This document shows, one piece after another, positions 6,890-14,567 of a DNA stretch of 64,000 nucleotides. The stretch lies in assembly GCF_036607905.1 (NCBI RefSeq), contig NZ_CP144555.1:4774001-4838000 (forward strand). The letters are read 5' to 3'. Source of the DNA: Streptomyces sp. SCSIO 75703 (GTDB lineage Bacteria; Actinomycetota; Actinomycetes; Streptomycetales; Streptomycetaceae). The notes beneath the pieces are model-generated. The model ran no database searches and had not been told where the DNA came from. It saw only the letters and a list, made by a program, of their open reading frames with translations. The first letter of the stretch is position 1. Each line of letters begins with the position of its first letter. A program made the translations under genes and the position numbers.

Positions 6890-8734
6890 ATGCAGATCAA
6901 GCCACGCCAGCATCTGCTGGACATCTGGCAGGCCATGGCCCGTCACGCGTTCGACGACGGCAAGCTCGTCGGCGGCGAGAGCGACGGGCTGAGCAGCGTC
7001 GCCGACGCCGAGCGCCTGCTCTGCCTCCTCTACCCGGCCACCGAGGTCCCTGCCTTCCGCCTCGACCAGCCGGACACCACCGAACGGGACGTGCTGCGCG
7101 CCCTGGAACGGCTCGGCACCCGGCTGGAGATCCCGGCCAACCTGATCAGCGCGCTGAACCAGTTCATGCGCACCCACACCGGGCCCGACGACAGCCCCAC
7201 CTTCGCCGGCGGCCACTACTTCCGCCCCAGCGGACCCGACGTCGAACTCACCCACGAGCAGGAGCAGCTCGGGGTCGTCGACTCCTACTCGATGTCCATC
7301 ACGCTCTGCCTGGCCACCCTCGGCTTCCTCAAGGTCTACGAGGGCACCACCACCCGCCGCGAGGTCCGCCGGGCCGTCGAGGAACTGCGCGAGGCGACCA
7401 ACGCCCGGCTCACCGCCGCGATGATCAGCCTGCTGCGCTCCTTCACCGTGAACGTCTTCGACGCCGAGTCGGAGCAGGGCAGGCGCCTCATCCAGGTCAT
7501 CGGCCAGGGCGGACAGTCCGACCGGCAGGTGCTCCAGCAGTTCTCCCGCCGGCTGCGCCCGCTGCGCGCCACCATCATCGAGAGCCTGAGCCGCGGCATC
7601 CAGGTCGACGAGGGCATCCGCGACGAGAGCCAGCTCTTCGAGTGCGGCTGGGCCTGGGGCGTCGTCCACGACGCCCCCCGCGTCGTCGACCTCAACGTGC
7701 AGGTCCACGGGCAGCCCGACGGCATCGCCGACCGGCTGCCCTACGTGTACTTCACCGTGGTCGCCCTCGACGGCATCCAGGACCTCTTCTCCGAGCGCAC
7801 CCTCACCCTCGGCCTGCTCGACGCCGACCAGCAGAAGCTGGCGGAGGCGCTGCGGCTGCGCTGGGAGCTGAGCCAGCAGTACTGGTCGGCCGTGGCCCGC
7901 TTCGGCACCGAGCGCTGGCCGCTGGAGGACCTGCCCTGGCAGACCACCGGACTGCGGCTGGAGTCCGAGTACTTCTCGCTGACCGTCGCCGCGATCCTCG
8001 TCCACGACCTGGTCCGCCGCAAGGCCACCGACGACGACCTCACCCGCACCGTCGCCATCATGGAGCGCCTCGCCGACCGGGGCCGGATCACCAGCCGGAT
8101 GACCAGGGAGGACCCCACCATCCGGCTGCACAACCCGGGCGTCACCATGCCCCTCGCCGGCTCCGAGCGCTCCGGGAACCTGCTGCTGTGGCGGATGACG
8201 GACTTCTCCGCGCAGCTCCTCAAGCGCAGCATCCAGCTCGCCGAGCTGTCCCGGACCATCGGCGCCCAGGACCGGCTGCTGCGGCTCGCCGAGCAGACCT
8301 TCGAGCACCTGTGGGAGCGGCGCATCGAGGACGAGGACGGCGCCGGCCTCTGGGACAACGTGCGCGCCGTCTACCCGGACGCCCGGGGCGTCGGCCGCCG
8401 CCTGTCGTGGAGCATCACCGAGCGTGTCACCGAATGCCTCGTCGCCGCCCGCAACCTGTACAAGCAGCAGCCCATCCGCAGCGCCGAACTGGCCGAGCTG
8501 GCGCGGGAACTGCTCAGCGAGGCCACCCACCTGTTCGGCAAGGAGCAACTGGAGGGAGCCACCTCCCCGGACGGCAGCCGGGCCCGCACCATGCGGAGCA
8601 TCGAGAACCGCCTCGACCACGCCCGCGGCCTGATCGACGACCGTCCGGCGACCGCCTTCGCGCTGGCCCTGCCGGTGCTGAGGGAACTCGACACCCTGGC
8701 CCAGGCCAGGGGAGCCGCCGCCCAGGAGGTGTGA
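6890..8734 (+). CDS. SCO2524 family protein, unknown function
   Basis: A 614-residue soluble protein that begins MQIKPRQHLLDIWQAMARHAF. I recognise it as the family named after S. coelicolor SCO2524; no known catalytic domain is evident to me. It has no signal peptide or membrane segment. The first third has a conserved-looking GGxYFRPSGPDVELTHEQEQLGVVDSYSMSITLCLATLGF stretch split around residues 105-145. The remainder is mostly helical with charged patches, including RQVLQQFSRRLRPLRATIIE and a C-terminal region of heptad-like helices. It starts 53 bases after the methyltransferase gene with a GGGGG ribosome site, and its TGA overlaps the GTG of the next gene (GTGA at 8731-8734), so translation of the two is coupled. 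Confidence 0.8.
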   Translation: MQIKPRQHLLDIWQAMARHAFDDGKLVGGESDGLSSVADAERLLCLLYPATEVPAFRLDQPDTTERDVLRALERLGTRLEIPANLISALNQFMRTHTGPDDSPTFAGGHYFRPSGPDVELTHEQEQLGVVDSYSMSITLCLATLGFLKVYEGTTTRREVRRAVEELREATNARLTAAMISLLRSFTVNVFDAESEQGRRLIQVIGQGGQSDRQVLQQFSRRLRPLRATIIESLSRGIQVDEGIRDESQLFECGWAWGVVHDAPRVVDLNVQVHGQPDGIADRLPYVYFTVVALDGIQDLFSERTLTLGLLDADQQKLAEALRLRWELSQQYWSAVARFGTERWPLEDLPWQTTGLRLESEYFSLTVAAILVHDLVRRKATDDDLTRTVAIMERLADRGRITSRMTREDPTIRLHNPGVTMPLAGSERSGNLLLWRMTDFSAQLLKRSIQLAELSRTIGAQDRLLRLAEQTFEHLWERRIEDEDGAGLWDNVRAVYPDARGVGRRLSWSITERVTECLVAARNLYKQQPIRSAELAELARELLSEATHLFGKEQLEGATSPDGSRARTMRSIENRLDHARGLIDDRPATAFALALPVLRELDTLAQARGAAAQEV

Positions 8735-9654
8735 CCGTGCTCGTCTTCGCCGCCTCCGACAAGGGAGGCACCGGGCGCTCGGTGACCAGCGCCAACCTGG
8801 CGTACCAGCGCGCGCTCACCGGCGACCACGTGGCCTACGTCGACTTCGACTTCGGCTCGCCCACCGCCGCCGCCGTCTTCGACGTGCCCGGCGCCCTGCG
8901 CGGCACCGCGGAACCCGGCCTCCACTCCTACCTGGAGGGCGAGACGCCGGAGCCGGCCCGGATCGACGTGTGGCGCCAGACCGAACACCCGCAACTGCGC
9001 ACCCGGCCCAACCAGTCCGGGCGCCTGGTCCTCCTGCCCGGCGACGCGGGCGGCGGCGAGTTCGCCACCGGCGAGGACGCCCTCGAACGCTGCGTCGACC
9101 TGCTGCTGCGCCTCAACAACGAGTTCGACGTGACCCTCGTCGACCTGAGCGCCGGACGCAGTTACGCGGTGGACATGGTCCTCGCCGCCACCGCCCACCC
9201 CCGGATGCGGTACGTGCCCTGCCGCTGGCTCGTCTTCCACCGCTGGACCCGCCAGCACGTCATCGCCGCCTCCGGGCTGGTCCACACCGACCACGGCATC
9301 CTGCGCGGCGGGGTGGAGCGCGGCCACGACGAGGAGACGCTGCGGGCCTCGATCCGCTTCGTGCGGGCCGCCGTGCCCGACCCCGAGTCGCCGCTGTGGG
9401 CGCAGGGTTCGCCCGCGCAGGCCGCCTGGATGCAGGCGTGCGACGAGGCGCTGCGCCGGCTCGCCGCCGAACACCGCATCGGCGACAGCGTCGTGCTCGG
9501 CGTCGTGCCGCTGGAGCCGATACTCCAGTGGCGCGAGCAACTGATCACCGAGGAGGACGTGCTCTCCACGCAGATCGCCAACAAGGAGACCCTCGAAGCG
9601 CTGGAGGAGATCGCCCGGCGCCTGACGGACGACGCGCACTGGGGGCAGCCATGA
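8731..9654 (+). CDS. SCO2523 family variant P-loop protein (ParA/MinD-like)
   Basis: A 307-residue protein of the SIMIBI/ParA-MinD fold. The deviant Walker A is D-K-G-G-T-G-R-S at residues 10-17: the first Lys (the ParA 'signature' lysine, K11) is kept, but the invariant P-loop lysine is Arg16. A VAYVDFDFG segment (about 34-42) matches the VDxDxQ motif of ParA proteins, and VTLVDLSAG (about 132-140) matches the Walker B strand. Family collections call this the SCO2523 family variant P-loop protein. It may bind nucleotide with altered or no hydrolysis and act as a switch or scaffold for the cluster. GTG 8731 overlaps the previous stop, and its own TGA overlaps the next ATG (9651-9654). Confidence 0.85.
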   Translation: MTVLVFAASDKGGTGRSVTSANLAYQRALTGDHVAYVDFDFGSPTAAAVFDVPGALRGTAEPGLHSYLEGETPEPARIDVWRQTEHPQLRTRPNQSGRLVLLPGDAGGGEFATGEDALERCVDLLLRLNNEFDVTLVDLSAGRSYAVDMVLAATAHPRMRYVPCRWLVFHRWTRQHVIAASGLVHTDHGILRGGVERGHDEETLRASIRFVRAAVPDPESPLWAQGSPAQAAWMQACDEALRRLAAEHRIGDSVVLGVVPLEPILQWREQLITEEDVLSTQIANKETLEALEEIARRLTDDAHWGQP

Positions 9655-10616
9655 CCGACGCGGTGTTCCACGAGACCGCCGCCGCCCCCCGCACCCAGGC
9701 GGTGCCCCTCGCCCACCTCTCGCTGGAGCTGGGCCACCTCTACATGGAGGACTTCGAGGCCGGCCCCGGACGGCTGCGCCGCCACTTCGCCGAGGTCCGC
9801 CCCTGGGCGGAGGCGGCCCGCGCCGCCGCCACCGCCCGCGCCGGCGCCAAACGGGCCCGGATCAGCACCTGCTTCCTCGTCGACGACTACTTCACCCGGT
9901 TCTCCAGCCCCGCCGAGGTCGTCCCGATGCTCCTCGCCGAGGCGGACCGGGCCGGGCTCGGCGTCGACTACCTGGCCCGCGAGTCCGGCTGCGCGGTCTT
10001 CGGGGAGGTGCCCGTCGCCGAGGCGGTGGCCGGCCGCATCGTCGAGTCGCCGCCGCCCGGCAGCCACGGCAACCGGCCGCCCGCCGCCCAGACCGGCTGG
10101 CTGGCCAACGGGGAGCGCAGCCCCGCCGCCCGCGCCCCGCAGGCCATGAAACGGGCCCAGGTGTGGCGCCCGCCGAAGGAGACCGCGGCCCGCCGCCACT
10201 CCGTCTTCCTCGACACCGAACTCTTCAGCGACGGACCCGACGGGCGGCGCACCTGGTCCTGCCCCTTCCTCGCCGCCGTCTGGCAACTGGCCCGGCTCGG
10301 CCTCCTGCGCCACCAGGGCGAAGCGGTCCTCACCCCCCGCCCGCACACCGGCGCCGGCTTCCCCGACGACTGGGACGACCTGCCGCCGCTGCTGCGGCTC
10401 AACCCGGCCGCGGACCCCTTCACCGCCTACCGCACCTGCTCCGTCCTGCCCAACCGCTTCCTGCCCGTCGAGCACGCCGTCCGCGTCATCCTCGACCAGA
10501 CCGAGGTGGACCCCGGCGCCCTCGGGCAGGTCGCGGTCCGCGCGCGGGGCGAACGGGCGGAGCTGCCCGACTCCGTCGCCGACCGGATCTCCTACGTGTT
10601 CTACGCGGGGCCGTGA
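9651..10616 (+). CDS. SCO2522 family protein, unknown function
   Basis: A 321-residue cytoplasmic protein without a domain I can name, recognised as the SCO2522 family. Visible features are an N-terminal LAHLSLELGHLYMEDF segment, an ISTCFLVDDYFTRFSSP strand-helix unit (about residues 73-89) that resembles the core of an alpha/beta fold, a basic linker near 170-185, and a C-terminal half with SVFLDTELFSDGPDGRRTWSCPFL and YRTCSVLPNRFLPVEHAVRV. It is translationally coupled to the P-loop gene through an ATGA overlap and ends one base before the next start. The tight coupling suggests the products act together in fixed ratio. Confidence 0.78.
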   Translation: MTDAVFHETAAAPRTQAVPLAHLSLELGHLYMEDFEAGPGRLRRHFAEVRPWAEAARAAATARAGAKRARISTCFLVDDYFTRFSSPAEVVPMLLAEADRAGLGVDYLARESGCAVFGEVPVAEAVAGRIVESPPPGSHGNRPPAAQTGWLANGERSPAARAPQAMKRAQVWRPPKETAARRHSVFLDTELFSDGPDGRRTWSCPFLAAVWQLARLGLLRHQGEAVLTPRPHTGAGFPDDWDDLPPLLRLNPAADPFTAYRTCSVLPNRFLPVEHAVRVILDQTEVDPGALGQVAVRARGERAELPDSVADRISYVFYAGP

Positions 10617-10617
10617 G

Positions 10618-11598
10618 ATGCGGCCGCCCGAGACCGGCCCGCCCACCGCCCTCGTCTGCGGCGAGATCCGCACCTGCCTGCTGCCCGCGCGCCAGGCCCT
10701 CGACATCCGCTCCGCCGCCCAGTTCCTCGCCCTGCGCGCCGACGAGCGGGTCCTGCTCTCCGAGCGCCCCACGCTCTACGCGCGCTCGCCGGACACCCTG
10801 ACCGGCGTCGACTGCCCGCTGCCCGCCGCCGACGGTGCCCGCGTCCGCGCCGTCGGCACCGTCGCCGCGCACGCCGTGCTCACCGAGGGCCGGGTGCTCC
10901 AGACCTCCGCCCGCTTCGGCGCCCCCGCCGCCGGCCCCGACCAGCGTCGGCCCTGGGGCCAGTACCTGGTGCGGCCCGGCACGGTCGAACCGCTCGGGAA
11001 ACTGCCCCGCGAACCGGTCGCCCGGGGCGTGCTCGACGGCGGCCGCCAGGGCGACCTGGACGTCGGCCTCATCGCCGACGCGCTGCTGACCCGGCTGCTG
11101 CGCCACCCGCTGCTCGACCAGCGCCCGCCCCTGCGGTCCCGGCCCACCCGGCTGCGCTGGGCCGCCCTGCCCGCGCCCGGCGGCGCCGGACCGAGCCTGG
11201 AGCGGTTCACGCTCGCCGAGGACGAACTGCGCACCGTCCGCCTCCGCGTCCCCGAGGGCACCCCCGCCGACGAGGTCGCCGCACTCTGCGCCGACCTCGC
11301 CCTGCACGACTGGCTGCTGACCACCGTGGTCCGCACCTTCGACGGCATCCGCCTCGGCACCGGCGCGGACCGCGACGGGCCGGCCGTCCTGCGCGCGCTG
11401 CGGCCCGCCGTCGACCACCTGCTGCACCTGTGGATGCCCCGGGCCCGGGTGACCCCCGCCCTGGCCGGGCTGTGGGACCCGCTGGAGGAGCGGCCCGGCT
11501 TCACCCGCCAGTGGGACGCCCTCGTCCACCGCGTCCGCGACCAACTGGCCCTCCAGGCCATCGGCCCCGCGCGGCGGGAGGTGACACCGGCGCCCTGA
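10618..11598 (+). CDS. SCO2521 family protein, unknown function
   Basis: A 326-residue protein, recognised as the SCO2521 family; no catalytic motif seen. It opens with LVCGEIRTCLLPARQALD and has a mid-section with RPWGQYLVRPGTVEPL and a C-terminal helical region ending in DALVHRVRDQLALQAIG. There is no signal peptide or membrane segment. The ATG follows the previous TGA after a single base (TGAGATG), indicating coupled translation. Fifth gene of the collinear cluster. Confidence 0.78.
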   Translation: MRPPETGPPTALVCGEIRTCLLPARQALDIRSAAQFLALRADERVLLSERPTLYARSPDTLTGVDCPLPAADGARVRAVGTVAAHAVLTEGRVLQTSARFGAPAAGPDQRRPWGQYLVRPGTVEPLGKLPREPVARGVLDGGRQGDLDVGLIADALLTRLLRHPLLDQRPPLRSRPTRLRWAALPAPGGAGPSLERFTLAEDELRTVRLRVPEGTPADEVAALCADLALHDWLLTTVVRTFDGIRLGTGADRDGPAVLRALRPAVDHLLHLWMPRARVTPALAGLWDPLEERPGFTRQWDALVHRVRDQLALQAIGPARREVTPAP

Positions 11599-11671
11599 CC
11601 GGACGCCCCTCTTCCGCACGCCGCCCCGCACGTCCCGATCCGACGCGTATCCCAACGGGGGGAGAAGCGAG

Positions 11672-12826
11672 ATGAACACGGCACGGTCACCCCGCCCCGA
11701 CGAGACACTCCGTCCACCCGGCCCCGCGGGCGCCCCGGCGCTCACCGGTCCCAAGTCCCTCACGGGCGCCTCGCCCTGGCCGCGCCGGCTGCTGTCCGGC
11801 CTCGTCACCGGCGCCGCGCTCTGGGGCGCCGCCGCCCTGCTGAGCCCGGACAGCGGCCCGCTGCGGCAGGGCGCCACCGCCCTCCTCGGCGCCGGGGCCG
11901 TCGTCGCCCTGCACTGGCTGTACGGGCTGGACCGGCGGGCCCGGGAGGCGGCCCGCGGGCCCGACCTGCGGCTCATCGAGCACACCCGGCGCGTCGAGCA
12001 CGCCCTCGCCGAACACGCCGGCACGGTCCGCGACGGCCTCGACCGCTACGACCAGGACCTCCGGGCCGGGCTCACCCGCCACATCGAGGACGTGCGCCGG
12101 CTCGTCGAGACGCACCTCGCGCAGAACCGGCGCGGCGAGCCCTACCCGCGGCTCGACCGGGCCCGCATCGACGGTGTCCCCGAACTGGCCAAGAACTTCG
12201 CCGAGGCCCTCGCGCCCGGACCCGCGATCCTCTACACCTTCGTCCGCCTGGAGATGAAGCGGGTCGTCGGCTACATGGCCGACCTCACCAACCTGACCGC
12301 GGAGTGCCCCGGCGAGAACCACGACTGGATGCTCGGCCTCACCCACGCCGCCGAGCAGACCATCTACGCCACCAGCACCAGCGTCGACCGCGAGTTCTGG
12401 AACAGCGAGCCCGCGAGCCGCTACCTCCAGGCCCAGCAGGAGGCGATCGAGCACCAGGGCGTCTGCGTCCGCCGCCTGTTCCTGCTGGCAAGCGCCCGCG
12501 AACTCGACGACCGGCTGCTGCGGCTCTGCGAGGAACAGGACCTGCTCCAGATCGAGGTCCGCGTCTCCGTCCTGCCCGAGCTGCCGCCCAACCTCCAGCG
12601 GGGCACCACGAACGACTTCATCGTCTACGACGAGCAGGTGTCGTTCGAGATCGAGCAGGACCTGCGCGACGTCAACGTCCGCACCCGGCTCATCGCCCGG
12701 CCGGACCACGTCCAGGACCGGCTGAAGCGGTTCCGGGAACTGTGGGAGGCGGGCATGGGGGTACGGGAGCTGGAGGTCCGCGTCGACGCGGAGGAGGACG
12801 GCACGTGGATGGTGGACCAGACCTGA
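11672..12826 (+). CDS. Membrane-anchored protein with possible PLD-like C-terminal domain
   Basis: A 384-residue protein with a Pro-rich cytoplasmic N-terminus, two hydrophobic segments (about 40-58 and 65-84) forming a hairpin anchor, a charged coiled-coil-like helix (about 95-150) and a cytoplasmic C-terminal domain (about 165-370). That domain contains EQTIYATSTSVDREFW, a strand-rich RRLFLLAS segment, NDFIVYDEQVSFEIEQ and a closing helix, a pattern that recalls HKD-less phospholipase-D-like sensory domains; this is only inference, as the HxKxxxxD catalytic motif is absent. It starts 73 bases after the SCO2521-type gene with a GGGGGGAGAAGCGAG ribosome site and is probably the last gene of the cluster, possibly giving it a membrane address. 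Confidence 0.65.
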   Translation: MNTARSPRPDETLRPPGPAGAPALTGPKSLTGASPWPRRLLSGLVTGAALWGAAALLSPDSGPLRQGATALLGAGAVVALHWLYGLDRRAREAARGPDLRLIEHTRRVEHALAEHAGTVRDGLDRYDQDLRAGLTRHIEDVRRLVETHLAQNRRGEPYPRLDRARIDGVPELAKNFAEALAPGPAILYTFVRLEMKRVVGYMADLTNLTAECPGENHDWMLGLTHAAEQTIYATSTSVDREFWNSEPASRYLQAQQEAIEHQGVCVRRLFLLASARELDDRLLRLCEEQDLLQIEVRVSVLPELPPNLQRGTTNDFIVYDEQVSFEIEQDLRDVNVRTRLIARPDHVQDRLKRFRELWEAGMGVRELEVRVDAEEDGTWMVDQT

Positions 12827-12837
12827 CGCACCGCAGC

Positions 12838-12877
12838 CGCCCGCTTCCCCACCGGTGCCGCGGGAAGAAGCGGGCCG
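12838..12877. terminator. Imperfect hairpin between convergent genes
   Basis: GCCCGCTTCCC (12838-12848) can pair with GGGAAGAAGCGGGC (12863-12876) if three bases bulge. It lies between the convergent ends of the membrane-protein gene and the DUF397 gene and could stop both transcripts. Weak evidence. Confidence 0.4.
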
Positions 12878-12881
12878 GGCG

Positions 12882-13196
12882 TCAGCGCCGGGCCGGCCCG
12901 GCGTGCGGGCGAGGCGCGAGCGCGTCCCCGACGGCACCTACGAACTCCGTCCAGGCCATCGCCCCGACGACCAGCACCGGACCGGCGTCCTGCTTACTGT
13001 CCCGGACAGGCACGACGCCGGGGACCCCGTCGGCGACCTCGACGCAGCTACCACCCTCGCCGTTGCTGTAAGTGGCCTTGCGCCAGCTTGCGGCACCCGG
13101 GAAGTCGTACGCGACCTCGACACATGCCTCACCGCCGTTGCCGCCGCTGTAGCTGCTCTTGCGCCAGCGTGCGTTCGTCAGGTTGTACCTGCGCAT
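12882..13196 (-). CDS. Tandem DUF397 protein
   Basis: A 104-residue protein built from two DUF397 units. The signature W-R-K-S-S-Y-S with G(G)xxCVEVA occurs at residues about 11-29 (ARWRKSSYSGGNGGEACVEV) and again at 38-56 (WRKATYSNGEGGSCVEVA), followed by the usual DUF397 ending VRDSK...GPVLVVGAMAWTEFV. DUF397 proteins are small, common in Streptomyces, and nearly always encoded next to an XRE regulator with a DUF5753 domain; BldB and AbaA-related loci have similar small partners, and a toxin/antitoxin-like relation has been proposed. Its ATG (13196) lies inside the 3' end of the XRE gene (19-base overlap), so the two are translationally coupled. Confidence 0.9.
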   Translation of the reverse strand: MRRYNLTNARWRKSSYSGGNGGEACVEVAYDFPGAASWRKATYSNGEGGSCVEVADGVPGVVPVRDSKQDAGPVLVVGAMAWTEFVGAVGDALAPRPHAGPARR

Positions 13197-14011
13197 GCTC
13201 TGTAGCCTTCCGCCGTCGCTTCGATCATGTCCAGGGACGCCTTCCGCGAGAGGGCGTCGGCCCTCAGGAGATCGTAAGCCCCTCGCGCTCCCTTTACGGC
13301 TGCTGGGTCATCCAGCAGGCTGCCGGAATTCACCCCTTCTGTATAGACAGTTGGAGGGGCGTCCTCGAACTCGTGGAGCAGCATCAGCTTGCCCATGTGC
13401 GGGTGGGCTCCGGCGGCGAACGGCAGCACCTGCATCAGGGCCGTGCGACTTCGCACCATCTCGGCGAGATGGTCCAACTGCTCGGCCATCACGTCCTCCG
13501 AGCCGACCGGCGTGCGGAGCACCGTCTCGTGCATGAGTACCCAATACACGGGCCGTGCAGCGTCCTTGAGGATCTTGGCGCGGTCCAGGCGGAGGTTGAC
13601 CATGTCGTCGATCCACTCGTCCGTGGCCAGCGGGTTGTGCGACAAGTAGATCGCACGGGCGTACTCGCGGGTCTGGAGGAGACCCGGTACGACGGCAGGT
13701 GCCCACTCGTAGATACCGGTGGCCAGCCGCTCCAGTTCCGCCGTGTGGGCGAAGTAGTCGGCGAATCGCTGCTCCTTGATGAGCTTTCGCCAGAGCCGTT
13801 CGAAAAAGCCGTCGGTTTGCAGTGTCTCGTCGATCCGCTGGGCGACGTCCAACTGTGGTTTGCGAATCGCCTGTTCGAACTGGCCGATGTAACCGCCGGA
13901 GACGAATACCCGTGCGCCCAGCTCGACCTGGGTGATGCCCGCGTCCTCCCGCCGTCGCTTGAGTTCCGTGCCGAAGAACTCCCACGCCGCCTGCCGTGAA
14001 CCGTTGGCCAT
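13178..14011 (-). CDS. XRE family regulator with DUF5753 (Scr1-like) domain
   Basis: A 277-residue DNA-binding regulator. Residues about 10-65 form the helix-turn-helix (FFGTELKRRREDAGITQVEL then YIGQFEQAIRKPQ), and the rest is the DUF5753 domain, with LATGIYEWAPAVVPGLLQTREYARAI and the conserved ending KGARGAYDLLRADALSRKASLDMI split over the C-terminus. These proteins pair with DUF397 proteins, as here, where the genes overlap. The start at 14011 has AAGGGGG upstream; longer in-frame starts lack a ribosome site. The gene is visibly less G+C-rich than its neighbours, and such modules vary between Streptomyces strains, so it may be an accessory insertion between the conserved cluster and recO. 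Confidence 0.88.
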   Translation of the reverse strand: MANGSRQAAWEFFGTELKRRREDAGITQVELGARVFVSGGYIGQFEQAIRKPQLDVAQRIDETLQTDGFFERLWRKLIKEQRFADYFAHTAELERLATGIYEWAPAVVPGLLQTREYARAIYLSHNPLATDEWIDDMVNLRLDRAKILKDAARPVYWVLMHETVLRTPVGSEDVMAEQLDHLAEMVRSRTALMQVLPFAAGAHPHMGKLMLLHEFEDAPPTVYTEGVNSGSLLDDPAAVKGARGAYDLLRADALSRKASLDMIEATAEGYRACAGTT

Positions 14012-14126
14012 AACCAACCCCCTTGCACTGACCCGCATTTGTAGGGCGCGGGTTGCGGCCGAGTCTAGGCACGGAGAGGCATGGTGGATGCACGAAGAGT
14101 GAAACCGGAGAAGCGAGGGGAACACG

Positions 14127-14333
14127 GTGAAGGCACGGCACTCGGCGCACTGCGTCGAAGAAGCGGAGGAAACGGTGAACGAATTGCGTGCGGCACTCGC
14201 CAAGGCGGGAATCACCTTGCCCTCCCTCGGGCTCGACCCGGTGAGTCTCGCGCGTGAGGCCCCCTGCCCCCTGGTGGAGCTGGGCCGGTGCTCGGTCGAG
14301 ACCGCCCGGCGGCTCGCGGCGGTCCTGCGATGA
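14127..14333 (+). CDS. Small conserved protein divergent from XRE regulator
   Basis: A 68-residue protein starting at GTG 14127 behind GAGGGG. The part after residue 17, VNELRAALAKAGITLPSLGLDPVS, resembles small proteins often found next to XRE/DUF397 modules in Streptomyces; a second GTG at 14175 in front of that segment is an alternative start. No known domain or function. Three Cys residues (9, 47, 55) are present, and a C-terminal amphipathic helix (ETARRLAAVLR). It is divergent from the XRE gene and coupled by ATGA (14330-14333) to the next small gene. Confidence 0.6.
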   Translation: MKARHSAHCVEEAEETVNELRAALAKAGITLPSLGLDPVSLAREAPCPLVELGRCSVETARRLAAVLR

Positions 14334-14545
14334 TGCCGCCGGTCGGGGCCCACGCGGTGGACACGGGGACCGGCCGCGTCGGCGTCGTGATGGGGCACGA
14401 GGGGCCCTACGTGCAGATGCGGCCGTACGGCGGCGGCCGGGAGTGGGACGCGGAGCCGCAGGCCGTACGGCGGGCCACGACCGCCGAGCGGCTGAGCGCG
14501 GCGACCGCGTACACGAACGCTCGGAGCCGGGGCGAGGTGCCCTGA
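14330..14545 (+). CDS. Small conserved protein, unknown function
   Basis: A 71-residue protein starting in an ATGA overlap with the previous small gene (14330). It contains GAHAVDTGTGRVGVVMGHEGPYVQMRPYGGGREWDAEPQAVR, read here in pieces: a VDTGTGRVGVVM strand pair, then YVQMRPYGGG and WDAEP. This layout looks like a small beta-barrel-type fold, and proteins of this form are repeatedly seen beside XRE/DUF397 modules. Function unknown. Confidence 0.65.
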   Translation: MMPPVGAHAVDTGTGRVGVVMGHEGPYVQMRPYGGGREWDAEPQAVRRATTAERLSAATAYTNARSRGEVP

Positions 14546-14567
14546 GCGATGCGCGAGAATGGACGCC

